A stretch of DNA of 64,000 nt from Korobacter sp963758505. GTDB taxonomy: Bacteria; Acidobacteriota; Terriglobia; Terriglobales; Acidobacteriaceae. A program made the translations under genes and the position numbers. Each line of letters begins with the position of its first letter. The stretch's first letter is position 1. The notes under the pieces were generated by a model. That model was not told the origin of the DNA. It worked only from the letters and a program-made list of their open reading frames with translations, and ran no database searches. Where the stretch lies: the NCBI GenBank assembly GCA_963758505.1, contig CAVWVJ010000001.1:1860001-1924000 (forward strand), in the 5' to 3' direction. Shown here piece after piece: positions 40,467 to 48,350 of this stretch.

Positions 40467-40691
40467 ATGGATGACAAGACCAAGAAGCCGGGTTCGCCGC
40501 AAGTGACGGCGCACGAACCGGAGCACAGCGGCAGCCGCCGCGATCCGGAAGAGAGAACGAGCAGCGGCGAAGACGAGCGTCGCGAGAAGATGCACGATAA
40601 AACTCTCGCGGACTCGTTCCCCACCAGCGATCCGCCCTCGAGCATTCCCGATCCCGACGAGGATGACTCGCTTAAGAAAAGGGCTTCCTGA
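40467..40691 (+). CDS. small disordered protein with SFPTSDPPS motif
   Basis: 74 residues, highly charged, with no hydrophobic core, and a GGGAGGAA ribosome-binding site before the ATG. It is likely intrinsically disordered. Residues about 47-59 (TLADSFPTSDPPS) match a short motif, (D/E)xSFPASDPP, found near the C terminus of many small uncharacterised bacterial proteins. No function is known to me. It is flanked by a hairpin (40696-40729) that could end its transcript. Confidence 0.6.
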   Translation: MDDKTKKPGSPQVTAHEPEHSGSRRDPEERTSSGEDERREKMHDKTLADSFPTSDPPSSIPDPDEDDSLKKRAS

Positions 40692-40695
40692 GTTC

Positions 40696-40729
40696 CCGGG
40701 ATGGAAGGCCGCAGGCTTTTACATCCCGG
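40696..40729. other. hairpin-forming inverted repeat after the small SFPTSDPP gene
   Basis: An outer 8-bp stem CCGGGATG / CATCCCGG encloses an inner GCC-GCA-GGC hairpin. There is no T run on either side, so it is not a standard intrinsic terminator. Related structures occur as dispersed repeats in acidobacterial intergenic DNA, which is general knowledge and not shown here. Confidence 0.4.
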
Positions 40730-40820
40730 AGCCCTACTCTTTACAGCCGCTTTACAGCGTTCTGATCACATCGCGTCTGAAGAATGCTCCAATACCGAGT
40801 AGGTCTTCGGAGGCTTCTTC

Positions 40821-41186
40821 GTGGCAACCGCGATCCGTTCTCATCTCGATTCCCTGTTGGAAGATTTGACCTCTTCCGCCACCAGCACCGCCGAGCTTTC
40901 CGTCGCGTTTGCCAGCCATATTGGCTGCGCACTGTATCGTCCCGGCGACGAAGTGCCAGCGGCAGGCAGTTTTTGGGTTTGGCACAACCAGCATCGCCCC
41001 GTACATGCTGCCAAGGTTCGGTTCACCACGTTTCCCGCGTGCGCGCAGTGCGGAGAGGACGTCCGCTACCTCCCGGTCAAAGGCCAACGCTTTGCCAGCG
41101 AGTGGCTCCGCAGGGATCCTGATTTCATGCAGTCGCTGGCGGTGAAACGACGGAAGAGCTCATTTCTCAAACGCAAACTCTCCTGA
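40821..41186 (+). CDS. hypothetical protein with CxxC motif
   Basis: 121 residues from a GTG start. The first third is helical (AIRSHLDSLLEDLTSS) and the middle has FASHIGCALYRPGDEVPAAGSFWVWHNQH. A possible zinc-binding pair lies in FPACAQCGEDVRYLP, and the C terminus is basic (KRRKSSFLKRKLS). I recognise no family. Codon use looks like that of its neighbours. The following 112 bp before the M20 gene hold no other gene. Confidence 0.5.
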   Translation: MATAIRSHLDSLLEDLTSSATSTAELSVAFASHIGCALYRPGDEVPAAGSFWVWHNQHRPVHAAKVRFTTFPACAQCGEDVRYLPVKGQRFASEWLRRDPDFMQSLAVKRRKSSFLKRKLS

Positions 41187-41298
41187 CATCCCGTAAGGAA
41201 CTGCTCTGCTGCGGTGTCAAGCCCTCCTGCTGCACTCATAACGTTTATACTTATAAGTTTGACTGATACAGGTCCTCACCCAAGGAGCGTGCCCTTTT

Positions 41299-42678
41299 AT
41301 GTCTTCCAACGCTGTCAGTTACGCGCGTGAAAATCAGGCGCGTTTTCTCGAAGAACTCAAGAACTTTCTCCGTATCCCCAGTGTCAGCACTGCCGAAGAG
41401 CATAAGGAGGATGTCCGCCGCGCTGCGCATTTTGTGGCCGACGAACTGAAGCGCATCGGCTTCGAGAACGTCGAGACCATCCAGACTCAGGGCCATCCGC
41501 TGGTCTATGGCGACTGGCTGCATGCCGAAGGGAAACCCACCGCCCTCTGCTACGCCCACTACGACGTGCAACCGGCTGAACCTCTTGACGAGTGGGTCAG
41601 TCCTCCATTCGAGCCTACCGAGCGTAACCAGAACCTCTACGCCCGCGGCGCCGTCGACGACAAAGGCCAGCTCTGGATGCAGATGAAGGCCTTCGAAACC
41701 CTCTTCCAGACCGGCCAAGGCAAGCTCCCGGTCAACGTTAAAGTGATTCTTGAAGGCGAAGAGGAGGTCGGCGGCGAGTCCATCGAGGAGTACGTCCATA
41801 CCCATGCCGAAAAGCTGAAGGCCGACTTTGCGCTGGTCAGCGATACCGAGCTCTTCGCTCCCGACCTTCCCACCCTGTGCGTCGGACTGCGCGGCCTCGT
41901 TTACACGGAAATCGAAGCGCAGGGTGCCTCCACCGACCTGCATTCCGGCATTTACGGCGGTGCTGCTCCCAATCCCCTCTTCGCCCTCATCGAAATCCTC
42001 AGCAAGCTGAAAGATGCCAAGGGTAAGATCCTCATCCCTGGATTCTACGAGCACGTGAAGAAGCCTTCGGCTGCCGAGTTGAGGGCGTGGAAGTCACTGC
42101 CCTTCGACGAAGAGGAATATCGAAAAAAAGAAGTCGGATCGAACGTGCTCACCGGCGAAGACAAGTACCCGGTGCTCTATCGCACCTGGGCGCGGCCTAC
42201 ACTGGAGGTCCACGGCATGCCGGGCGGCTTCGTCGCTCCCGGCGCCAAGACCGTCATTCCCGCCAAGGCCTCGGCAAAGGTATCCATGCGCCTCGTTCCC
42301 GACCAAAACCCCGACGATATCCTGAAGAAATACACCGAGTACGTCACTTCGTTGACCCCTAAGGGCATCCAGCTCAAGATCAAGGTGCACAGCAAGGGCC
42401 CCGCGATCGTGGTCGGCACCAAGAATAAATTTGTCAAAGCCTCGACCGAAGCGATGCACGAGGTTTTCGGGAAAGACACCGTCTACATCCGCTCCGGAGG
42501 GTCGATACCCATCGTTGCGCAGTTCGCCAACGACCTGAAGATTCCCTCGGTGATGATGGGCTTCGGTCTTCCCGACGACAACCTCCATGCACCGAACGAG
42601 AAGTTCCACATTCCGAACTTCTACCGCGGCATCGAGTCCCTGGCTCGCTTCTTAGAGATCTTGGGAAACGAGAAGTAA
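41299..42678 (+). CDS. M20 family dipeptidase
   Basis: 459-residue di-zinc dipeptidase of the CNDP/PepV-like M20 clade. Metal ligands and catalytic residues are in ALCYAHYDVQP (His, catalytic Asp two residues on), ARGAVDDKGQ (bridging Asp), LEGEEEVGGES (catalytic Glu and Glu ligand), VSDTELFA (Asp) and DDNLHAPNEKF (His). The lid/dimerisation domain is at about 205-365. It lacks a signal peptide and is likely cytosolic, finishing peptide breakdown. AAGGAG at 41282 supports the ATG at 41299. It is a single gene with a GC-rich hairpin downstream. Confidence 0.88.
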   Translation: MSSNAVSYARENQARFLEELKNFLRIPSVSTAEEHKEDVRRAAHFVADELKRIGFENVETIQTQGHPLVYGDWLHAEGKPTALCYAHYDVQPAEPLDEWVSPPFEPTERNQNLYARGAVDDKGQLWMQMKAFETLFQTGQGKLPVNVKVILEGEEEVGGESIEEYVHTHAEKLKADFALVSDTELFAPDLPTLCVGLRGLVYTEIEAQGASTDLHSGIYGGAAPNPLFALIEILSKLKDAKGKILIPGFYEHVKKPSAAELRAWKSLPFDEEEYRKKEVGSNVLTGEDKYPVLYRTWARPTLEVHGMPGGFVAPGAKTVIPAKASAKVSMRLVPDQNPDDILKKYTEYVTSLTPKGIQLKIKVHSKGPAIVVGTKNKFVKASTEAMHEVFGKDTVYIRSGGSIPIVAQFANDLKIPSVMMGFGLPDDNLHAPNEKFHIPNFYRGIESLARFLEILGNEK

Positions 42679-42700
42679 GCTGTCCGGAAATGTGGGCGCC

Positions 42701-42730
42701 CCGCCCTTGTCACGGAAGTGACAGGGTGGG
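42701..42730. other. GC-rich hairpin with GGAA tetraloop after the dipeptidase gene
   Basis: Arms CCCTTGTCAC and GTGACAGGG pair with one wobble around a GGAA loop. The sequence TGTGGGCGCCCC just before it and the pattern of the arms resemble intergenic elements seen in Acidobacteria. There is no T tract, so I label it as a structured repeat candidate rather than a terminator. Confidence 0.4.
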
Positions 42731-42826
42731 TCGCTTTCACCTTGGCCTCCTGAGCAAAGAGCGCAAGGCGCGGAGCAGACGGCTTCTAGCCTCTCAAAGT
42801 CCCAGCTGGGATATCCTCTGTAGCTA

Positions 42827-43399
42827 ATGCCGAAGAAAGCAAAATCCGCGAAGATTCTCTCCAAAAAAGCCGTTTTCAAGGGCAAGGTCTTCAGCGTGGC
42901 CATCGAACAGGTACGGGACCCCGACGGCCATACCGGACGCCGCGATATCGTGCACCATGGCGGCTCCGTCGTGATCCTCCCCGTCGACGACGCGCGGCGC
43001 GAACCGCGTGTTCTACTCGTCCGCCAGTATCGTCATGCTGCCGGCCAATACCTGTGGGAGCTTCCTGCCGGCGGTCTCGATGGCGAGGAAGCTCCCCTTG
43101 CAGGCGCCAAGCGAGAACTGATCGAAGAGACGGGCTACACCTCGGAAAACTGGAGCGAGGCGCTGTTTTTTTACGTAAGCCCCGGCTTCCTGGACGAGAG
43201 CATGTCGATCTTTCTCGCCAAGGGCTTGAAGCGCGGCAAGGCACAGCCGGAAGAGGACGAGGTGATCACCAAGCGCCTCTTTTCGCTCTCGGAGGCTCTG
43301 AAGATGGCGCTTTCGGGCAAACTTCTCGACGCAAAGACCATCGCCGGCGTGCTCTGGCTGCAGGAAGTCTATCGTTCTGGAAAATTCAAACGTCTCTAG
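42827..43399 (+). CDS. ADP-ribose pyrophosphatase-like Nudix hydrolase
   Basis: 190 residues. The Nudix box runs GGLDGEEAPLAGAKRELIEETG (shown in parts: GGLDGEEAP at 85-93, KRELIEETGY at 98-107). It is preceded by YRHAAGQYLWELPAG and followed by PGFLDESMSIFLA, the ADPRase-type pattern where the proline 15 residues after the box marks ADP-ribose specificity. The N terminus KKAVFKGKVFSVAIEQVRDPDG also fits NudF. It probably clears ADP-ribose or nucleoside diphosphate sugars in the cytosol. It converges with the zinc-ribbon gene, 6 bp away. Confidence 0.85.
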   Translation: MPKKAKSAKILSKKAVFKGKVFSVAIEQVRDPDGHTGRRDIVHHGGSVVILPVDDARREPRVLLVRQYRHAAGQYLWELPAGGLDGEEAPLAGAKRELIEETGYTSENWSEALFFYVSPGFLDESMSIFLAKGLKRGKAQPEEDEVITKRLFSLSEALKMALSGKLLDAKTIAGVLWLQEVYRSGKFKRL

Positions 43400-43405
43400 G
43401 CTCGT

Positions 43406-44041
43406 TCAGCGACTCACGGTGATCGTCGCGCTCGAGGCGCGGCTCTCGTCGGCCTTGCTGCTGGCGATCACATGATAGACGCCTGGGTTCGCGGGTGCCG
43501 TGTATTTTCCGGCGGAGAAAACGTGGCCGTCGTGCGCGGTGGCCCCGGCGTTCGCCACCGAGCCTCCGGCCGCTCCTTCCAGTACCGTCCAGCCGACATC
43601 GGTGTTTTCGGTACCGAGCACGGTCGCTTCAAGAAGGTGCGACTCTCCGGGCTTCATCGTGAGCTGAGACGGAATGACTGCCACATCTACACCGCCGGCT
43701 TTCTTTCCCGCCCTCTTGAACTGCAACATCTCGTAGCCCAGCACAGCCATGACCAGCACGAAAACTCCGAGAATAATGATGGGCGCTTTGCTGGAGCGTT
43801 CGGCAACGGGAGGAGGTGGAACTGCGGTCGGACCCGCCGCAGAGGCGGTCATGATCGGCGCTGGAACACCTTGGCGGACTGGCTCGGCGGGAGGTACTAG
43901 AACTGGGGTCGGATCCGGCGCGGAAGCCGTCGTGATCGGCACCGGATCACGCTGCTCTCCTGACTGGGCGACAGGAGTGCCACAGCTTCCACAAAACTTC
44001 GCGCCGTCAGAGAGAGGATTGCCACACTTCCCGCAGAACAA
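43406..44041 (-). CDS. zinc-ribbon membrane protein with C-terminal Ig-like domain
   Basis: 211 residues. An N-terminal zinc ribbon with two CxxC pairs (MFCGKCGNPLSDGAKFCGSCG) precedes a Pro/Val/Thr-rich linker and one membrane helix (about 87-104, PIIILGVFVLVMAVLGY). The C-terminal about 100 residues look like a BIG/Ig-like domain: VAVIPSQLTMKPGESHLLEA up to YTAPANPGVYHVIASS. The zinc ribbon would be cytosolic and the Ig-like domain outside. No function is known. It is the gene after the ABC-F gene on this strand. Confidence 0.65.
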   Translation of the reverse strand: MFCGKCGNPLSDGAKFCGSCGTPVAQSGEQRDPVPITTASAPDPTPVLVPPAEPVRQGVPAPIMTASAAGPTAVPPPPVAERSSKAPIIILGVFVLVMAVLGYEMLQFKRAGKKAGGVDVAVIPSQLTMKPGESHLLEATVLGTENTDVGWTVLEGAAGGSVANAGATAHDGHVFSAGKYTAPANPGVYHVIASSKADESRASSATITVSR

Positions 44042-44125
44042 TGAATTCTCCTGAAATCCGCGCCTATTCTGCCCTTCGAGAGGGAGAGTCGCAATCGAAA
44101 AAATGCGAACGACCCGGCGAGTTGT

Positions 44126-46054
44126 TTACGACTTTGCCTCTTCGAGGGTTTGCGTAACCTGCTCCCACTCTGCCATCAAGGCCGCCAATTCCGCGCGACG
44201 CCGCTCAAGCACGTCGGATTGCCGCTTCGTCTCCTCGACGCTTATGAAATTCGCCAAGGCCGTTTCACATTCCGCAATGCCGATCTCCGCCCGCTCCACC
44301 AGCTCTTCAATCTCCAGGACGCGTTCCTCGTATTGCCGCTGCTTGATCGGATTGAGACGCTTCCCTCGGTCGCCAGCCGTCGTCGACGCTGCGCCGTCGC
44401 CGTTGCTGTTCTTTCCGGCCGCGGACGTCGATTCCCCGTCCATCGTGGCGACCGCCTCCTTGGACCGCATGTAGTCTTCGTAATTGCCGGGATAGACCTG
44501 CACACGCCCATCGGCGACTTCGAATACTCGCGTCGCCAGCTTGTCGATGAAGTAGCGGTCGTGCGACACGAAGACGACGGTGCCCTCGAACCGGCTCAAT
44601 GCATCCAGCAGCACGTCCTTGGCGCGCAGATCGAGGTGGTTGGTGGGCTCATCGAGCAGCAGGAAGTTCGAGGGATGCAGCAGCATGCGGGCAAGCGCGT
44701 AACGGTTGCGTTCCCCACCGGAGAGCACACCGAGCGTCTTGAAGACATCGTCTTCCGAGAAGAGGAAGCATCCGAGCAGGCTGCGCAGCTCGGTCTGCGT
44801 CGATCGCGGCGAAAGCTCTGCGATGTCGTCGAGCATGCGGGCATTTGGATCGAGCACTTTGTACTGGTCTTGCGCGAAGTAATCGGCCTCCACGTTATGC
44901 CCGAGCTTCAGATCTCCGCCAGTGGTGGGCTCCATCCCCGCGAGCAGCTTGATGAGCGTCGATTTGCCGGCGCCGTTCACGCCCACCAGCGCGATACGGT
45001 CGCCGCGTTCGATGAAGAAGTCCGCATTCCGCAAGACTTCCTTCTCCCCGTAGCTTTTCGCCAGTGCCTTAGCCTCCACCACCTGTCGTCCGCTGGGCTT
45101 GGGCTGTGGAAATTTGAAGTGGATCGTCTTTTCTTCAGGAGGAATTTCGATGCGCTCGATTTTTTCGAGCTCTTTGATGCGGCTCTGCACCTGCTTGGCC
45201 TTCGTCGCCTGGTAACGAAAGCGATTGATAAAAGCCTCGAGCTGCTCGATGCGGTCGCGCTGATTCTTATAAGCGGCCTCCAGCTGCGAGCGGCGCATTT
45301 CTTTCTGGGCGAGATATTTGTCGTAATTGCCGCTATAGAAGTGCACTTCCTTGTTCCAGATCTCGACCGTCTTGTTCACCGTCACATCGAGAAAATAGCG
45401 GTCATGCGAGATCAGGATGTACGCATACGGATAGTTCGCCAGGTAGCCCTCGAGCCAGTTACGCGTTTCGAGGTCGAGATGGTTGGTCGGTTCGTCGAGC
45501 AGCAGAAGGTTGGGTCTGGAAAGCAACAGCTTGGCGAGCGCGATGCGCATCTGCCAACCACCGGAGAATTCACCCGTATCACGCGCCCAATCTTCCTTGC
45601 TAAAACCGAGGCCCGCAAGCACGGTCCCCACCTGCGACTCCAGGGAATACCCATCGCGCACGCGAAACTCGCTGTCGATGCGGTGAAAGCGATCCGCAAT
45701 CTGGCTGTACTCGGCCGACTCGTGGTCGATTTCGCTCATGCGGCGGGTGAGCGTTTCGACTTCGCGCTCCATGGAGCGCAGATCGTCGAAGACGCTCAGG
45801 CACTCGGCAAAGACCGAACGTCCGGAAAGCTGTAGGCCATCCTGCGGAAGATATCCCTGCGTGATGCCTCGAGTCGATTGCATCGAACCGTAGTCGAGTA
45901 ATTCAATGCCGGCCAGCACCTTGAGCAAGGTTGTCTTTCCGGTGCCGTTCGCGCCGACCAATCCAACGCGGTCCTGGGGCGTAATCAGCCAGTCGAGATT
46001 TTGGAAAAGGATCTTGGGGCCGAAGCGCTTACCGGCCGAGGACAACTGGATCAT
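44126..46054 (-). CDS. ABC-F family ATP-binding protein
   Basis: 642 residues with two ATP-binding cassettes and no membrane domain. The first has Walker A GANGTGKTT, signature EFSGGWQMRIALA and Walker B LLLLDEPTNHLD. A charged linker (about 245-310) follows, then the second cassette with GVNGAGKSTLIK, VLSGGERNRYALA and LLLDEPTNHLDLRAKD. The C-terminal coiled region (about 550-642) resembles Uup/YdiF-type tails. ABC-F proteins bind the ribosomal E site and rescue stalled or antibiotic-bound ribosomes; which role applies here is not clear. The gene is flanked by a repeat element and by fahA upstream. Confidence 0.9.
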   Translation of the reverse strand: MIQLSSAGKRFGPKILFQNLDWLITPQDRVGLVGANGTGKTTLLKVLAGIELLDYGSMQSTRGITQGYLPQDGLQLSGRSVFAECLSVFDDLRSMEREVETLTRRMSEIDHESAEYSQIADRFHRIDSEFRVRDGYSLESQVGTVLAGLGFSKEDWARDTGEFSGGWQMRIALAKLLLSRPNLLLLDEPTNHLDLETRNWLEGYLANYPYAYILISHDRYFLDVTVNKTVEIWNKEVHFYSGNYDKYLAQKEMRRSQLEAAYKNQRDRIEQLEAFINRFRYQATKAKQVQSRIKELEKIERIEIPPEEKTIHFKFPQPKPSGRQVVEAKALAKSYGEKEVLRNADFFIERGDRIALVGVNGAGKSTLIKLLAGMEPTTGGDLKLGHNVEADYFAQDQYKVLDPNARMLDDIAELSPRSTQTELRSLLGCFLFSEDDVFKTLGVLSGGERNRYALARMLLHPSNFLLLDEPTNHLDLRAKDVLLDALSRFEGTVVFVSHDRYFIDKLATRVFEVADGRVQVYPGNYEDYMRSKEAVATMDGESTSAAGKNSNGDGAASTTAGDRGKRLNPIKQRQYEERVLEIEELVERAEIGIAECETALANFISVEETKRQSDVLERRRAELAALMAEWEQVTQTLEEAKS

Positions 46055-46076
46055 CGCATCTCTATTGTCTCACCGC

Positions 46077-46123
46077 TTGTCATCCTGAGCGCAGCCGCGG
46101 AGCGGCGGAGTCGAAGGAACCCT
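46077..46123. repeat. interspersed GTCATCCTGAGC-type element
   Basis: The stretch begins TTGTCATCCTGAGCGCAGCC and ends GGCGGAGTCGAAGGAACCCTG. This CATCCTGAGCG...GTCGAAGGA core is a well known dispersed intergenic sequence in several phyla including Acidobacteria. It contains a short CCGCGGAGCGG hairpin. Only one copy was noticed in this window. Confidence 0.45.
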
Positions 46124-46140
46124 GCTCTCACAGAAATGGT

Positions 46141-47430
46141 TTATCCAGTAATCACGCCGCGGCACTCGCCGAAGCCTATACGTTTCTGTCCATCACGCTC
46201 GGCGTAGCCACGGAATATGACCTCATCGCCATCTTCGAGGAACTTGCGGGTCTCGCCGGAGGGTAGCGACAACGGCTCCGCGCCTCGCCAGGTAAGCTCC
46301 ACGAGCGATCCGCGCGCGTCCTTTGTATTGCCGGACACGGTGCCGCTGCCGAAGAGATCGCCAGCCTGGAGATTGCAGCCGTTCGAGGTGTGATGGGCGA
46401 CCATCTGCGCGAAGGTCCAATACACATCGCGAAAGTTCCCGCGACTCAGACGGAAGGGTGCGATCTTCTCCTCGCGCATTTTGCGGGTAGAGAGATACAC
46501 CTCCAGCGAGATGTCGAAGCCGCCCCGTTCGCGATCCCGTTCGTCGAACAAATATGGAAGCGGCTGCGGATCGCCCTCTGGCCGGGGAAACGCCGGGATG
46601 CGATACGGCTCCAGAGCTTCCAGGCTCACGATCCACGGCGAGATCGTCGTCGAAAAGTTCTTGGCGAGAAACGGTCCCAGCGGCTGATACTCCCATCCTT
46701 GAATGTCCCGCGCCGACCAGTCGTTCGAGAGGCAAAGACCGAAGATGTGCTGTTCGGCCTCGCGCAGCGGGATAGGATCGCCGAGAGCATTTCCCTGCCC
46801 GATGATGGCGCCGACTTCCAGTTCGTAATCCAGTTGCGCACAGGGGCCGAAGGTCGGTGCATCGGCCGTCGGCGGCTTGCGCTGGCCGCTGGGACGCTTT
46901 ACCGGCGTCCCGCTGATCACGATGGAAGAAGCGCGCCCGTGATAGCCAATGGGGATCCACTTGTAATTCGGGAGCAGCGGATTATCGGGCCGGAACATGC
47001 TGCCGAGATTGGTCGCGTGATAGACCGATGCGTAAAAGTCGGTGTAGTCGGCAATGGTGATCGGCATGAGCATCTCGACGTTTGTCATCGTGTCGAGATA
47101 ATGCGCCACCATCTCGCGCTGCGGTGCATCTTCGCGCAGGAGGTGGAATAGCGATTTGCGGGCGGCGCTCCACACTTGTGTCCCAGCGCCGAGAAATCGG
47201 TTCAGGCGAGGTTCGGCCAGCAACGCCAACTCCGCCGAACTCTGGCCTTGGTCCCGCACCCACGCACCGACATCAAAAACCTGGTCGCCAATCGCGACGC
47301 CTATGCCGCCACCCTCATGGTCCTTGCGGCGAAAGACTCCGTAGGGCAAATTCTGGACAGGAAAATCGCAGCCCGGATGGTTGGCGGAAGTTACCCACGA
47401 CTTCGCTTGAGGATCGTGCGTCTCGTTCAT
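46141..47430 (-). CDS. fahA: fumarylacetoacetase
   Basis: 429 residues, last enzyme of tyrosine degradation: splits fumarylacetoacetate to fumarate and acetoacetate, using Ca2+ or Mg2+. Seen are PITIADYTDFYASVYHATNLG (catalytic and metal Asp), IPIGYHGRASSIV (His of the catalytic dyad), AQLDYELEVGAIIGQGN (Glu pair that binds metal), CLSNDWSARDIQGWEYQPLGP, and ARGSLVELTWRGAEP. Length and motifs are those of the FAH family. It ends the minus-strand operon hpd-hmgA-X-fahA and starts 6 bp after gene X. Confidence 0.95.
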   Translation of the reverse strand: MNETHDPQAKSWVTSANHPGCDFPVQNLPYGVFRRKDHEGGGIGVAIGDQVFDVGAWVRDQGQSSAELALLAEPRLNRFLGAGTQVWSAARKSLFHLLREDAPQREMVAHYLDTMTNVEMLMPITIADYTDFYASVYHATNLGSMFRPDNPLLPNYKWIPIGYHGRASSIVISGTPVKRPSGQRKPPTADAPTFGPCAQLDYELEVGAIIGQGNALGDPIPLREAEQHIFGLCLSNDWSARDIQGWEYQPLGPFLAKNFSTTISPWIVSLEALEPYRIPAFPRPEGDPQPLPYLFDERDRERGGFDISLEVYLSTRKMREEKIAPFRLSRGNFRDVYWTFAQMVAHHTSNGCNLQAGDLFGSGTVSGNTKDARGSLVELTWRGAEPLSLPSGETRKFLEDGDEVIFRGYAERDGQKRIGFGECRGVITG

Positions 47431-47436
47431 GTCTTC

Positions 47437-48318
47437 TCAGGGTAGCAGGCCGAGGGCTTGCAGGTCCGCGATCGGTTCCTCGAAGGAACAGGAACCGAAT
47501 GCGATGGCGAAGCGCGCCCGCAGATCGATAATCTCGGAGGCAGTCAGCTCCGCGCCGCGCCATTGCACGCCCTGGTCGCTGAATTTCAGCTCGTTCCCGT
47601 TCTCTTCCAGTAAAAGCCTTTCGACAAAAGCCTGCGGATGTCCCTGGCGGGCGAAGCCGGCCGCGAGGAATACATTCAGAAAGCCATGCATGGGGCCACG
47701 AGCGCTGTCAGCTTCGTAGGTAAAAGGCTTCACGCAACGCACCGGATGATGCAGCCCGGCGGTCGCCTTCAACGGAACACCGGCGGCCGCACAGGAGCGC
47801 AGGAAACGCGCGATCGTCGCGGCATCCGGAAACATGTCTTCCGTCAACCCTCCGGTGCGGATCTTGGCGCGCAGTCCGGCCGCTTTGATCGTGGCAATCA
47901 GTTCTGTGGGATTGTTGCGGGATGGAATCTCGACATACGTCGTGATTTGCGCGGGGAGCGCGCGGATCTCTGTCGGGGTCGAAGCCTTCGACTCGATGGC
48001 ATCGATCCGCAACGTGTCCTTGTGTTTCGTGTTAAACGAGTCGACGACGGGCAGTTCGGCTTCGGGCTTGGTAACCAGACCGCTCAGCTGCCACCCTTCC
48101 GGCTTGCCGAGGTTCCGCCATGCTTCCTCGAACTCCGTAAGGCGTGCGACGGGCACCACAAACCGTCCTAACATCCAGGAGTAAGGGCCGGTTTTATAGC
48201 GGCTGAAATTCTCCACCGCCGCATGCATGCCGAGTCCGGCAGGCGGAAAGAGTCCTGCATAATCGATCAGCGAATCGAGGAGCGCGTGGAGTGCGGTTGC
48301 CGTCTGCGTCGATTGCAT
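47437..48318 (-). CDS. protein X of the homogentisate operon, unknown function, TIM-barrel-like
   Basis: 293 residues; no named family recognised. It sits between hmgA (32 bp) and fahA (6 bp), where maleylacetoacetate isomerase (a zeta-class glutathione transferase, MaiA) would be expected. The sequence lacks GST features. Strand-like segments spaced as in a barrel are seen: TTYVEIPSRNNPTELI, LRAKIRTGGLTEDMFPD, VPLKATAGLHHPVRC. A conserved-looking GSCSFEEP lies near the C terminus. Starts at 48318 (MQSTQTATALHALL) rather than an upstream ATG that overlaps hmgA. Its position suggests a step or accessory role in tyrosine breakdown, but the function is unknown. Confidence 0.7.
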   Translation of the reverse strand: MQSTQTATALHALLDSLIDYAGLFPPAGLGMHAAVENFSRYKTGPYSWMLGRFVVPVARLTEFEEAWRNLGKPEGWQLSGLVTKPEAELPVVDSFNTKHKDTLRIDAIESKASTPTEIRALPAQITTYVEIPSRNNPTELIATIKAAGLRAKIRTGGLTEDMFPDAATIARFLRSCAAAGVPLKATAGLHHPVRCVKPFTYEADSARGPMHGFLNVFLAAGFARQGHPQAFVERLLLEENGNELKFSDQGVQWRGAELTASEIIDLRARFAIAFGSCSFEEPIADLQALGLLP

Positions 48319-48350
48319 TCCGTCTGAACCTGGGCCCGCCTGCGGAGAAC

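Noticed and set aside
44150..45835. 561-residue open frame opposite the ABC-F gene
   Set aside because: Antisense shadow of a high-GC gene with clear ABC motifs on the minus strand.
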